The notes: a model not told the origin generated them from the sequence alone. Shown: positions 17,253-26,502, counted from the first letter of the stretch. The stretch: 55,191 nt of DNA from Planctomycetota bacterium (GCA_029212845.1 JARGPD010000006.1:5799-60989); one strand, 5' to 3'. Made by a program: numbers and translations.

Positions 17253-19316
17253 ATGATGTACAAGCTCCTCTCCTTCGTAGCACTGACCGCCTTCGGTGCC
17301 TTCACCCTCTCACCTGCCGCGGCTGCACACGGCGGGACCTACCGAGGCCCCGGGGACATCGTGCCTCCCGGCGGCTTCCCTGGTGGCGGCAACGGCGGCA
17401 ACCCCGTCACCCCGGCAACACCGGGTGGCGGCTCACCGGGTAACCCCAACTCGCCGAACGGGCCTGGGCCGATCACCCCCGGTACCGGACCCGGGATCAA
17501 TCCCGGTGGAGGCGCAGCCAACACACCTGGGATCGACATGACGGCGGACCTGACCGAGTGGTCCTACTGGTGGGAGTTCAACAAGGCCGGCTACCTGAAC
17601 CTGCGGGACAACCTGCGGGGCAAGGTCGTCGACACGGGGACCGCTGACTGGTTCCTGGGCAAGAACACCCAGAAGCAGGACCTGGATCGGCGCGCGCCAC
17701 GCAAGGAGGACATCGACCAGCTGGTGGTGCCCGCGCTGCTCGAAGCCCTGCACACCGAGACCCACAACGACATCATCACGGGCTGCCTGATGGCCCTCGC
17801 CAAGATCGGGGACAAGACCGGTGAGGACGGCAGCTCCCGATTCCAGGAGGAGTTCGTCGCGTTCCTCTCTGACTCGAACCCTGAGATCCGGGAGACGGCC
17901 GCCCTGGCCATCGGGATCCTTGGCAACGACTCGGGCCTCGACACGCTGAAAGCCCTCGCGATGGACGACCCCACCGGGCGCGAGCTGGTCGGTGGCAGGG
18001 AGGTCGACCGGCGGACGCGCACCTTCGCCACCTTCGGTCTGGGCATGATCGCGCGGCAGAGCGCCCACGACGTCGTGCGCGCGGACGTCTTCGCGACCTT
18101 GACGGGCTTGCTGGATGGCCAGTCCAGCGCGACCCGCGACATCGAAGTCGCCTGCATCAACGCCCTCGGACTGTTCCAGATGGACACGATCGGCGGGACC
18201 GTCGAGACCGAAGGCGGGGGCGAGTCCGCCAGCCTCCACGCCCAGGCCGAGTACCTGCTGGGCTTCCTACGGGACGAAGGTCGGAGCGACTACTCCCGGG
18301 CCCACTGCCCGGCCGCCCTCGCGCGCATGTTCGAGGCCCGTGGTTCGGACCTCGGGGAGCTCTGGCGCGAGCGCATCCTGCAGGCCCTGCTCGAGGGAGT
18401 GAAGGACCGCGACCTGGACAAGCAGGTGCAGCGCGGCATGGTCCTCGCGATGGGTCAGCTCGCGGACTGCGACTCCGACGAGGTCGACCGCGCCAGCCGC
18501 GAGTTCTTGACCAAGGGGCTGCGCAACGTGACCGACCAGCAGACCCGCCGCTTCGGTCTGGTCTCGATGGCCCAGCTCGTGGCGAACCCGGCCAAGGATG
18601 ACAGCGGTCTGCGACCGGTCGTGGGCGAGATCCTGCGCCAGCTCGCGGGCAACCGCAATGGAGCCCGTGAGTGGGCGGCGATCTCCGTCGGACTGATCGG
18701 CAACGAGGCACCTGACGAGCTCAGCCCGGACCTGGTGCACGCCCTGAAGATGGGTCTCGAGGAGCAGCGCGGACCGCGCGTCAGCGCCTATGCCATCGGC
18801 GCAGGCTTGACGGGCTCCGAGGAGTTCACCGAGCCCCTGCTCGAGCAGCTCGACAAGATCCGGGATGACACCGCGCGCGGGTACATCTGCGTGGCCCTGG
18901 GGATGATCGGCGACCCGACCGCGATCCGGACGATCCAAGAGGTGATCGCGGACTCGACCTACCGTGGTGCGTTGATGCAGCAAGCCGCCGTGGGCCTGGG
19001 CCTCTTGGGTGGCTACGAGTCCTCGGCACTGTTGGTCGACACCTTGGTGGCGTCCAAGTCCCTTGCGGTGAAGGCCAGCATGGCCAATGCCCTGGGCTTG
19101 ATCGGCGACCGCCGGTCCCTCGAGCCGCTGGTCGCCCTCTTGAGCACGAAGGAGCAGCCCGACCTGGCCCGTGGTCTAGCGGCAGCAGCCTTGGGCAACA
19201 TCTGCTCGGGCAGCATGCTGCCCTGGAACGAGCCCCTGGCGCGCAACATCAACTACCGCGCCGCGACCGAGACCCTGACCGGGCTCGGTGGCCGGGGGAT
19301 CCTGGACATCCTCTAG
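17253..19316 (+). CDS. Secreted HEAT-repeat protein, tandem paralogue 2
   Basis: A 687-aa exported paralogue of the preceding gene. The tandem ATG ATG at 17253/17256 gives a signal peptide ending AAAA and a mature start HGGTYRGPGDIVPPGG, then a Gly/Pro/Asn-rich linker, WSYWWEFNKAGYLNLR, HEAT-like repeats through about residue 655, and the terminal GGRGILDIL. Shared internal stretches with paralogue 1 include THNDIITGCLMALAKIGDK and YICVALGMIG, so the two arose by tandem duplication. The track start at 17085 lies in the preceding intergenic region and is not used. Function unknown; the protein-binding solenoid idea is from the repeat class only. Confidence 0.85.
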   Translation: MMYKLLSFVALTAFGAFTLSPAAAAHGGTYRGPGDIVPPGGFPGGGNGGNPVTPATPGGGSPGNPNSPNGPGPITPGTGPGINPGGGAANTPGIDMTADLTEWSYWWEFNKAGYLNLRDNLRGKVVDTGTADWFLGKNTQKQDLDRRAPRKEDIDQLVVPALLEALHTETHNDIITGCLMALAKIGDKTGEDGSSRFQEEFVAFLSDSNPEIRETAALAIGILGNDSGLDTLKALAMDDPTGRELVGGREVDRRTRTFATFGLGMIARQSAHDVVRADVFATLTGLLDGQSSATRDIEVACINALGLFQMDTIGGTVETEGGGESASLHAQAEYLLGFLRDEGRSDYSRAHCPAALARMFEARGSDLGELWRERILQALLEGVKDRDLDKQVQRGMVLAMGQLADCDSDEVDRASREFLTKGLRNVTDQQTRRFGLVSMAQLVANPAKDDSGLRPVVGEILRQLAGNRNGAREWAAISVGLIGNEAPDELSPDLVHALKMGLEEQRGPRVSAYAIGAGLTGSEEFTEPLLEQLDKIRDDTARGYICVALGMIGDPTAIRTIQEVIADSTYRGALMQQAAVGLGLLGGYESSALLVDTLVASKSLAVKASMANALGLIGDRRSLEPLVALLSTKEQPDLARGLAAAALGNICSGSMLPWNEPLARNINYRAATETLTGLGGRGILDIL

Positions 19317-19333
19317 GGACTCGGATCTTCCTC

Positions 19334-19374
19334 GGAGCCGCGGTTTCCGCCCAACCAGCGGGGACCGCGGCTCC
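19334..19374 (+). terminator. Terminator hairpin after HEAT paralogue 2
   Basis: GGAGCCGCGGT and ACCGCGGCTCC form a perfect 11-bp stem, with further TTCCGC/GCGGGG pairing inside, 17 bases after the stop. Confidence 0.7.
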
Positions 19375-19379
19375 ATGCC

Positions 19380-19408
19380 GTGACTTTCCAGAAGGCTGGC
19401 CCTAGGGT
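19380..19408 (+). promoter_or_regulatory. Candidate promoter of HEAT paralogue 3
   Basis: GTGACT and TAGGGT are separated by 17 bases and end 11 bases before the ATG at 19420, which would give a nearly leaderless message. Confidence 0.3.
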
Positions 19409-19419
19409 GGTCAAACCCC

Positions 19420-21435
19420 ATGTCGACGCCCAATCTCCTCCGGGTCCTGCTGACCCTGACGCTCTCGCTCTGCCTTGGCGTGGCCGCCTCAGCAGCACCC
19501 CACGGCACCTTCTTCAAGCCGCCGCCGGAGATCCCTCCCAAGGTGGACCCGGGGCCCTCGGCACCGGCTCCTCCACCGCCAGTCATCCCCGGGCAGCCCG
19601 CCGGTGGCGGGAACCAGCCTGCGACGCCCGGCGCAAATCCCCAGACGCCGGTCGGCCTCGGCGTCCCCGGGACCCCGGACTCGATGAGCAGCGTCGATCT
19701 GACCCACTGGTCCTACTGGTGGTACTTCAACCGCGAGAGCCTGTTGAACATGCGCGTGCGCTTGATGGCTTCGATGGCGGTGACCGGCGGAGCGCCTGGT
19801 GGCATCCGTCCCCAGCTGCTGCCCAGCCAGGGGGTCGTCGAGCAGGTCGTGCTACCGAGCCTCTTCAAGGCGATCGAGAACGCCAGCTACGACGGCGTGG
19901 TCTCCGCGGCGGCGATCGCCCTGGGCCGCTCGAGCAGTAGCCAGCAGCGACGAATCGCCGAGGCTCTCGACGAGCTCGTGGCCTCGCGCGACCCACAGGT
20001 CCGCGAGGCGGCCCTGCTCGCCCGGGGGCTGCTCGGAGAGCTCGGCGGCGCAAACCTCCTGATCGGCGTGCTCGAGGGCAGCGATGCGGTCAAGAAGCAG
20101 CTGGGTCGCAAGCCCGACGACCGGATGCGGTCCTTCGCTGCCTTCGGCTTGGCCCTGCTGGCCGAGGAGAGCCCGATCCAGGAGGTGCGGCGCATGGCGC
20201 TCTTGCACCTCATGCGGGTCCTGCCCGACCAGCGCGAGTCCCGCGACCTGCGGGTCGCCGTGGCTGTCTCGATGGGCTCGATGACCATCCCCTGGGGCGC
20301 TCCCGGAGCGGCGGCTTCGGACGACGGCGCCCTGCGCGGTCGCGAAGACCTCGTGCGGGTGCTGCTCGAGCTCCAGGCCGAGGAAAAGGAGGACATCGTC
20401 CGCGCCCACGTGATCGTGGCCCTTGGTGAGCTCTTCGAGGATGGCGGGGCCCCCGAGGGCCTGCGCACGGAGGTCGTCAAGACCCTGATCAAGGCCCTCG
20501 ACAAGCGCGTCGGGCCCGATGTACGAACCAGCGTCCTGATGTCCCTGGGCCACATTGGCTCCGCCTGGGGGGGTGAGGCCGATGAGCTGTGCCGGGCATT
20601 CCTGGCCGAGCAGTCCCTGGAACTTCGGGACTTCCATGGTCGCCACATGGCCCTGATGGCCTATGCAGAGGTCTCGAGCCGCAGCAGCGGTCCGGCACCC
20701 CCACCGGCGGTCACCCGACACCTCTTCGAGCGGGCCATCGTCGATCGCCTCGCGGACGCTAGCGAGGTCGAGACCGCGTGGCTCTGCCTCGCGGCCGCCG
20801 CCTATGGTGCCCGCTGCCAGCAGCGCGGGATCGAGATCACCCCTGGCCTACGGATGGCTCTCGTGACGACCATCTCGGACCGGGGCTCCGCCGACCGCCT
20901 CTCGACGGCGGCCCTGGCACTCGGACTCTCCGGCTGCACCTCGACGGCCGACGAGCTCGTGTCCCTGCTGGGTCGCACGGGCAACCCGTCGGTGCGCGGC
21001 TACACGGCGCTGTCGCTCGGGCTCATGCGCCATGAGGAGTCGACCGACAAGCTCGAGTTGCTGCTCCATGACAACCGCTACCAGGCGGAAGCCCTCGAGC
21101 ACACCGCCATGGGGCTCGCGCTGCTCAACCGCTCGAAGGCCAACGAGGAGCTCAGGTCCCTCTTGAGCAGTGCGCGCAGTCAGACCCTAGCTGGCGGGAT
21201 CGCCGTGGCCATCGGACGCATCTCCGACCCGGCAGCGACCGACTACCTCGCTGCCTACGTTGCGAGCAAGGACACCAGCGGGGTGCTGCGCTCATTCTGC
21301 ACGGTAGCGCTGGGCCTGCTCGCGGACCCCAGGGACCTGCCCTGGCGCGTGCACCTCTCCGAAGGCGTGAACTACGCGGCCTGGTCGCCGAGCCTGTTCG
21401 ACGTCACCGGCAGCGGCGTGCTCAACATCCTCTGA
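19420..21435 (+). CDS. Secreted HEAT-repeat protein, tandem paralogue 3 (divergent)
   Basis: A 671-aa exported protein and the most divergent of the three. The signal peptide ends near ASA|APHGTFFKPPPEIPP, followed by a Pro-rich linker, the diagnostic WSYWWYFNRESLLNMR block, HEAT-like helices across about residues 130-640, and the terminal VTGSGVLNIL. The central repeats have lost most direct identity to paralogues 1 and 2, but length, architecture and both end signatures persist. No catalytic motif. It ends 13 bases from a convergent gene with no room for a separate terminator. Confidence 0.83.
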   Translation: MSTPNLLRVLLTLTLSLCLGVAASAAPHGTFFKPPPEIPPKVDPGPSAPAPPPPVIPGQPAGGGNQPATPGANPQTPVGLGVPGTPDSMSSVDLTHWSYWWYFNRESLLNMRVRLMASMAVTGGAPGGIRPQLLPSQGVVEQVVLPSLFKAIENASYDGVVSAAAIALGRSSSSQQRRIAEALDELVASRDPQVREAALLARGLLGELGGANLLIGVLEGSDAVKKQLGRKPDDRMRSFAAFGLALLAEESPIQEVRRMALLHLMRVLPDQRESRDLRVAVAVSMGSMTIPWGAPGAAASDDGALRGREDLVRVLLELQAEEKEDIVRAHVIVALGELFEDGGAPEGLRTEVVKTLIKALDKRVGPDVRTSVLMSLGHIGSAWGGEADELCRAFLAEQSLELRDFHGRHMALMAYAEVSSRSSGPAPPPAVTRHLFERAIVDRLADASEVETAWLCLAAAAYGARCQQRGIEITPGLRMALVTTISDRGSADRLSTAALALGLSGCTSTADELVSLLGRTGNPSVRGYTALSLGLMRHEESTDKLELLLHDNRYQAEALEHTAMGLALLNRSKANEELRSLLSSARSQTLAGGIAVAIGRISDPAATDYLAAYVASKDTSGVLRSFCTVALGLLADPRDLPWRVHLSEGVNYAAWSPSLFDVTGSGVLNIL

Positions 21436-21448
21436 GCAGGCGGGCGAC

Positions 21449-21970
21449 TCAGGCGACGGACGACTGCCGACGGAACCCGCGCCCCAGCAGGCCAAGGGCC
21501 GCGAGCCCGACCAGTCCCGAGGTCCACTTGGCACGGACCAGGGCAGCCTGGGCACCCGCAGCTCGGCCTTCGAAGTCCTCGAGGTAGACCTCCAAGTCGG
21601 CGGCGTGGGCACGCCAGCCTGGCTGGGCCTGAGGTCCCAGGTCGACGATCGCGAGCTCGAGCTTGGCGAGCAGGTCCCGGCCCGTGGTCGTGTCCCCCAC
21701 CCAGGTCGCCGCGGCGACCCCGCGTGAGAAGGTCAGCGCCGAGGAGTCGCCCCCATCGATCGCCGCGAGGGCCCGCTCGAGGGCGGCGTCGTAGCTGCGC
21801 GCGAGGTACAGCACGTTGGCTTGGCTCGCATCCCGGGCGACCTCGTTCGCGATGCTGCGGCTCGCGGCCATCGCCTGGCCGAACAGGCCCTGGTCGAGGG
21901 CAGCTTGGACCTCAGCGTCGGTGGTTGCAGACTGAAGGCTCGCGCAGGCGAGCAGGGCGAACGCGATCAT
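21449..21970 (-). CDS. Hypothetical exported or membrane-anchored protein (TPR-like)
   Basis: A 173-aa protein with a hydrophobic N-terminus (MIAFALLACASLQSA, signal-like), an alanine-rich helical region suggestive of degenerate TPRs (for example ALDQGLFGQAMAASR, SYDAALERALAA), and a C-terminal hydrophobic segment (SGLVGLAALGLLG) followed by basic residues. Its ATG overlaps the stop of the upstream spermidine-synthase-like gene (ATGA), so it is translationally coupled at the end of the NUDIX-purM operon. No function assigned. Confidence 0.65.
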   Translation of the reverse strand: MIAFALLACASLQSATTDAEVQAALDQGLFGQAMAASRSIANEVARDASQANVLYLARSYDAALERALAAIDGGDSSALTFSRGVAAATWVGDTTTGRDLLAKLELAIVDLGPQAQPGWRAHAADLEVYLEDFEGRAAGAQAALVRAKWTSGLVGLAALGLLGRGFRRQSSVA

Positions 21971-23592
21971 CGCGCCAGGTTCCTACGTGCCAGGCTGTGC
22001 TCGACCGAGCGCTGCTGCAGGGCCTCGACGGGCGCATGGTTGTCCGTGAGCAGGTTCTCGAAGGGCGCGTCGGCCTCGAGCCAGTCCCACTGGCCGCGCA
22101 CCTCGCGCCCGCGCACGATGCGCTGGAGCTCCGCCGGCAGCGCGTACCAGGCCTCGTCGGTCGGGACGGGGGGGCGCGCCTCGCGGCGTGAGGTGAGCAT
22201 CAGGTTGCGGGTCCCTGGCACCCGCAAGAGCAGCACGGGGGACTGCATGGCGCGGGCCAGGGTGCCGGCTACGGCGCGCACCAGGGGGTCGCGGGTGTCG
22301 GCGCCGCCGACATTGACCTGGCACCAGCCGCCAGGCGCGAGGCGCTCGCGCACCTCCTGGAAGAACTCGAGGGTGACCAGGTGCGCGGGCAGCTCGACCT
22401 GGTTGGCGTAGGCATCGACGAGCACCTGGTCGAAGGGCCCGGACAGGCAGCGCAGGGCAGCGCGCCCGTCCAGGTCGGAGATTAGGAGGTCGTCGGGACC
22501 CTGCTCGAGGTCCATGTGCAAGGACCCGAGCCGGACGACCTCGGGATCGAGCTCGACCCCGGTGAAGGCCAGGGACGTGCCCGCTGCAAGGCTGCCCTCG
22601 AGCACGCGCTTGGCGGTCCCGGCTCCCATGCCGATGCAGAGGGTCGACCAGGTGGTGAGCGGTCCCTGTTCGCGGGCGGCCCAGGCTGGCGGCAGGGCGA
22701 AGTCGTTGTAGTAGTAGTCCCCGTCCAGCAGGCCGAGCTTGGGCTGCCACACCGACTGGTAGGAGTTCGTCGACTCGTTGACCGCCAGGAAGCGCACCCC
22801 CTGGTCGAGTTCCTCGACCACGCGCACACGCTGGTAGGGCGACTCGGCCGTGGCGAGCTGCCTGAAGCCCGCGGGGAGTGCGCGCGAGGCCGGGGACAGC
22901 ACGGCGCCGAAAAGGGCCACAAGCAGCAGGCCGAGCTGGGGCTTGCCGAGGGAGGCCCGCACAGCGCTGATCGAGACCAGGGCAAGGACCAGGGCACCGG
23001 CGGCGAGCAGTAGGGTCCCGCGCAGGCCCAGCTCGGGGACGGCCCAGTGGCTCGTGCCGAACACACCGATCAAGCTCCCGAGCGTCGATGCGAACAGGGC
23101 GCGGCCACCGGCCTCTCCGGCTCCGAGACCGGAGCGTCCGAGCAGCTCGACGACCAGCGGGCCGACGCAGCCGAGGATGGCGGACGCGGGGAGGAACAGG
23201 CACAGGGAGCTGGCCAGGCTGCCCCAGCGGAAGACGGACGAGGCCTGCTCGATGTCGAGCTCGGCGGGCAGGAAGAGCTCCGCGATGGGCCCAGCAAGGA
23301 AGGGCAGCCAGGCCGTGGCCACCGCGGCGAGTGCGAGCACCTTGGCCAAGGAACCGGCCGGGTCCGGGCCGCGGGAGGCGCGACCGCCGAAGAGGTAGCC
23401 GATCGACAGGCCGAGCAGCACGACGGCGATGACGTTGCTCCAGACCGGGAGGCTGGTGCCGAACCAGGGCGCAAGTAGCCGCACCGCGGACAGCTCAATG
23501 CACATCACGGCCGCCCCCGAGAGGGCAGCCGTGATCAGGAGCAGGGTCGCCTTCGACCCGGGCTCAGTCCGTGCCGGCGTCGGGGAGGTCAT
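21967..23592 (-). CDS. Fused membrane/spermidine synthase-like protein
   Basis: A 541-aa protein. Residues ~15-250 comprise about seven hydrophobic segments beginning LLLITAALSGAAVMCIE, the usual start of the fused MFS/spermidine synthase family. Residues ~255-500 are a Rossmann methyltransferase-like spermidine synthase domain: CIGMGAGTAKRVLEG (binding loop), FTGVELDPEVVRLG, and LVDAYANQVELPAHLVTLEFF, which carries the Asp of the aminopropyltransferase site. Substrates of this fused family are mostly unproven. Its ATG lies 29 bases inside the upstream gene's 3' end; no later alternative start fits before the first membrane segment. Confidence 0.85.
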   Translation of the reverse strand: MTSPTPARTEPGSKATLLLITAALSGAAVMCIELSAVRLLAPWFGTSLPVWSNVIAVVLLGLSIGYLFGGRASRGPDPAGSLAKVLALAAVATAWLPFLAGPIAELFLPAELDIEQASSVFRWGSLASSLCLFLPASAILGCVGPLVVELLGRSGLGAGEAGGRALFASTLGSLIGVFGTSHWAVPELGLRGTLLLAAGALVLALVSISAVRASLGKPQLGLLLVALFGAVLSPASRALPAGFRQLATAESPYQRVRVVEELDQGVRFLAVNESTNSYQSVWQPKLGLLDGDYYYNDFALPPAWAAREQGPLTTWSTLCIGMGAGTAKRVLEGSLAAGTSLAFTGVELDPEVVRLGSLHMDLEQGPDDLLISDLDGRAALRCLSGPFDQVLVDAYANQVELPAHLVTLEFFQEVRERLAPGGWCQVNVGGADTRDPLVRAVAGTLARAMQSPVLLLRVPGTRNLMLTSRREARPPVPTDEAWYALPAELQRIVRGREVRGQWDWLEADAPFENLLTDNHAPVEALQQRSVEHSLARRNLAR

Positions 23593-24799
23593 AGCCCTTG
23601 GCGGCCGTGTAGATCCGCGACGCGTCGTTCGAGAGGAAGTAGCGGTCGAGGGCGATGGTCAGGTTGCGCTTGAACGTGTCCTTGTGCTCGACTCCGTTAC
23701 AGATGACGGTGACCTCGCGGGACAGGTCGACGAGCGCATCGTTGAACCACAGGTTCGCGGTCGAGATGCCCTTGGAGGTGATCGCAATCACGTTCTTCTC
23801 GCGGTCGATCGTGGCGGTCAGCTCGGGGTTCTCCGCGGGGTCGAAGCCGTCGGCCCTCAGCCAGTAGCAGTCGCCGAAGGGCGTGGTGGGTGCAAAGGTG
23901 ATGCTGCTCGGGTTCGCGTCGCGCACGGTGGACTCGATCCACTTCTGCAGGTCGTCGAGGTTGCCCCCCGGGTCGACGGTCATGTTGTCGTAGCCGAGCT
24001 CCTTGGCGCCGTCGGTGAACTCCGTGACCTTCGAGCCGCCACCGGAGAAGTAGCAGGGCAGGTTGCGGAAGTTCTTGGGGGAGGTGTCGCCGAGCTCGCC
24101 GGAGCGACCGATCACACCGGCGAAGGTGAACGGGAACATCTCGGCGATCTCCCCCGCGGCTGCGACACCGGCTCCGCGGCCAGCGAGGAAGATGCGGTCG
24201 GGATCGATGGCGTAGTTGTCGCGCAGGTGGCGGATGCCAAACATGACGGTGCCGAGGCCACCGGTCCGCTCGGTCCAGGTCGAGACGTCCTCAGGCATCT
24301 GCAAGGAGGCTAGGATCACCGAGTCGCGCAGGCCCGGGTGGTTCCACTCCTCGTCCAAGTGACGGGCGCGGTCCTCGCCCTCGTCGGGGATGCACAGCAC
24401 CAGGGGCAAGGCGCCCTTGTTGGACTTGTAGGACTTGGGCAGGTGCACGCTGTAGGCAAGCTGCAGGCCGCGGATCTCCTCCTCGACGTCGAAGACCTTG
24501 CCGGTCTTGGGTCGACCGCTGTAGGTGATGGAAGCGGTGAAGGCAGCCGAGAGGTCGTCGTGCAGGCCGAGCAGGTCGACCTCAGACTTCTTGCTGAGCT
24601 TCTTGTTGAGCTTGGCGATCGCCTCGCCGACCTCGGCCTTGGCGGCCGCGATGCCTTCCTTCTCGGCGACGGCCGTGTAGTAGGCACCGATCTTCTTGCC
24701 CAGGGTCTCGTGATCCTTCTCCTTGAGGAGAAGCTCACGCGGGGTGGCGGCCGCAGCCAGGGCGGCGGCCATCAGGAGGAGTCCGAATCGACGGGTCAT
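23564..24799 (-). CDS. Exported alpha/beta-hydrolase-like protein lacking the nucleophile serine
   Basis: A 411-aa exported protein. The ATG at 24799 (MTRRFGLLLMAAALAAAATP) starts a signal peptide; the longer track start is not used. Residues ~90-290 follow an esterase-like alpha/beta fold (LPKSYKSNKGALPLVLCIPDEG, IRHLRDNYAIDPDRIFLAGRGAG). The nucleophile elbow should read GxSxG but reads GRGAG, so the catalytic Ser is a Gly. The C-terminal ~110 residues contain a domain common after PHB-depolymerase-like regions (NVIAITSKGISTANLWFNDALVDL). Probably a non-catalytic binding protein, or one using another residue; that is inference. It is 8 bases downstream of the TPR-like gene in the same operon. 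Confidence 0.75.
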   Translation of the reverse strand: MTRRFGLLLMAAALAAAATPRELLLKEKDHETLGKKIGAYYTAVAEKEGIAAAKAEVGEAIAKLNKKLSKKSEVDLLGLHDDLSAAFTASITYSGRPKTGKVFDVEEEIRGLQLAYSVHLPKSYKSNKGALPLVLCIPDEGEDRARHLDEEWNHPGLRDSVILASLQMPEDVSTWTERTGGLGTVMFGIRHLRDNYAIDPDRIFLAGRGAGVAAAGEIAEMFPFTFAGVIGRSGELGDTSPKNFRNLPCYFSGGGSKVTEFTDGAKELGYDNMTVDPGGNLDDLQKWIESTVRDANPSSITFAPTTPFGDCYWLRADGFDPAENPELTATIDREKNVIAITSKGISTANLWFNDALVDLSREVTVICNGVEHKDTFKRNLTIALDRYFLSNDASRIYTAAKGYDLPDAGTD

Positions 24800-24807
24800 G
24801 GTTCTTG

Positions 24808-25440
24808 TCAGTCTCGGGGCTGGGGGGCGGAGAGGAGCGCGAGGCCCCATCCCCGTAGGGCCCAAGGATGGTCAGGGGTACGGTTCAGCGCGGCTCGAAA
24901 GCCACTCTTCGCGCGGTGGAGATTGTGCCCGGCGAGGTCTTCCCGCGCCAGGATTGCCGTGGCGTCGGCGCTGCCGAGGCCCATGGCGCGCCCGAAGGCG
25001 GCCCATGCTGGGCCCCTGCGACCGTCGCCGAGGGCGAAGATGGCGCGCTGGTTCCAGAGGTTGACGCGGTCGCCAGGACCAGCGCTCGCCAGAAGGGCCT
25101 CGAGGAGCGCGTCTGCGCCCGCGGAGTCGCCGGAGCGGTGGCGGGTCACCGCGAGGTTGTAGCCGCTCCAGATAGCTCCCACGCGCTCGTGGAGGGGCTC
25201 CTGGATCGCCAGGGCGAGCTCGAGCTCGAGGGCGTCCGCGGCCCGCGTGGCGGCCTCGTAAGCAAGACGTTGGGAATCACCATCCAGCTCGCCTTGAGAG
25301 GACCGCAAGAGCTCGGCGACCAGGGCCCCGCGCTCGGGACCCGGAGCCAGGGCGGCCGCCTCGGCCCAGCCCTCCCCCACCAGGTCGGTGCCGGGAGCGC
25401 CAAGGGCCGCGAGGGCGAGGCAGGCGGCGAGGGTCGTCAT
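24808..25440 (-). CDS. Exported TPR-like protein
   Basis: A 210-aa protein. The ATG at 25440 overlaps the purM TGA (ATGA); the longer track ORF is antisense noise over purM. It has a short hydrophobic N-terminus (TTLAACLALAALGAPG) and then alanine-rich helical pairs of TPR spacing, such as HRSGDSAGADALLEALLA, NLWNQRAIFALGDGRRGPAWAAF, and the closing KSGFRAALNRTPDHPWALRGWGLALL. Likely a small exported scaffold. It is coupled to the downstream hydrolase-like gene. Confidence 0.7.
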   Translation of the reverse strand: MTTLAACLALAALGAPGTDLVGEGWAEAAALAPGPERGALVAELLRSSQGELDGDSQRLAYEAATRAADALELELALAIQEPLHERVGAIWSGYNLAVTRHRSGDSAGADALLEALLASAGPGDRVNLWNQRAIFALGDGRRGPAWAAFGRAMGLGSADATAILAREDLAGHNLHRAKSGFRAALNRTPDHPWALRGWGLALLSAPQPRD

Positions 25441-26474
25441 CCCTCGAAGCGCACGTCTCCCGTGCCGGCCACGAGGCGACCGATCGTCCAGGGCGCTTGG
25501 CCGCTCGCGCGCAGCAGCTCGGCGGCGCGCTCGGCGTCCTCGGGGGCGACGGCGATCACCAGGCCGACGCCCATGTTGAAGGCGCGGAAGGACTCCTCGC
25601 GCTCGATCCCACCGCCCTCGACGAGCAGGCGGAAGAGGCCCGGGACCTCCCACGTGCTGCGGTCGATGATCGCATCGGTGTCGGTCAGCATGCGGTTGAC
25701 GTTGCCGGGCAGGCCGCCGCCGGTGATGTGGGCCATGCCGGTGACGAGGCCCTCGTCGAGCAGCGGCCACATGGCGCCGAGGTAGGAGAGGTGCGGGGCC
25801 AGGAGCGCTTCGGTGATCGTCTTGCCGCCGAGCTCTTCCGGCTTCGCGTCGAGCGCGAGGCCGAGGCGCTCGAAGCAGACCTTGCGGGCGAGGGAGTAGC
25901 CGTTGGTGTGTAGGCCGGCCGAGGGCAGCGCCAGCAGCGTCTGGCCGGCGGCGACCTTGCTCCCGTCGAGCAGGCGCTCGCGCTGCACGGCCCCGACGAT
26001 GAAGCCGACCAGGTCGAAGTCACCCTCGGCGTACAGGCCGGGCATCTCGGCGGTCTCGCCGCCGAGCAGGGCCAGGCCGGACTCGCGGCAGGCCTCGGCG
26101 CAGCCACGGATCAGGTCGGAGACGACCACCGGGTCCAGCTTGCCGGTTCCGACGTAGTCCATGAAGAACAGCGGGCGGGCGCCTTGGACCAGGATGTCGT
26201 TGATGCAGTGGTTGACCAGGTCGCGACCGACCGTGTCGTGGATCCCGGCGCGCTTGGCGACGTCGAGCTTCGTGCCGACGCCATCGGCGCTCGACACGAG
26301 GATCGCGCCCTCGCCGAAGCCCATCTTGGCCATGTCGAAGAGGCCACCGAAGGCGCCTACGTCCCCGAGCACGCCCGGGGTGAACGAGGCGCGGATGGCC
26401 TCCTTCGAGCGCGCGAGGGCCTCGTCCTGTGCGTCGATGTCGACGCCGGCGTCCTTGTAGCTAAGAGAATCCAT
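25437..26474 (-). CDS. purM: Phosphoribosylformylglycinamidine cyclo-ligase (AIR synthetase)
   Basis: A 345-aa enzyme of de novo purine synthesis that closes FGAM to AIR using ATP. The hallmark regions are SYKDAGVDIDAQDEAL near the N-terminus, SSADGVGTKLDVA, GRDLVNHCINDILVQGA, FFMDYVGTGKLD, LLGGETAEMPGLY, and PSAGLHTNGYSLARK. Length is standard. It is second in the minus operon after NUDIX (28-base gap) and overlaps the next gene by ATGA. Confidence 0.96.
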   Translation of the reverse strand: MDSLSYKDAGVDIDAQDEALARSKEAIRASFTPGVLGDVGAFGGLFDMAKMGFGEGAILVSSADGVGTKLDVAKRAGIHDTVGRDLVNHCINDILVQGARPLFFMDYVGTGKLDPVVVSDLIRGCAEACRESGLALLGGETAEMPGLYAEGDFDLVGFIVGAVQRERLLDGSKVAAGQTLLALPSAGLHTNGYSLARKVCFERLGLALDAKPEELGGKTITEALLAPHLSYLGAMWPLLDEGLVTGMAHITGGGLPGNVNRMLTDTDAIIDRSTWEVPGLFRLLVEGGGIEREESFRAFNMGVGLVIAVAPEDAERAAELLRASGQAPWTIGRLVAGTGDVRFEG

Positions 26475-26502
26475 GGGCTCTTGGGTTCGGTGGGCGGGGG
26501 GA

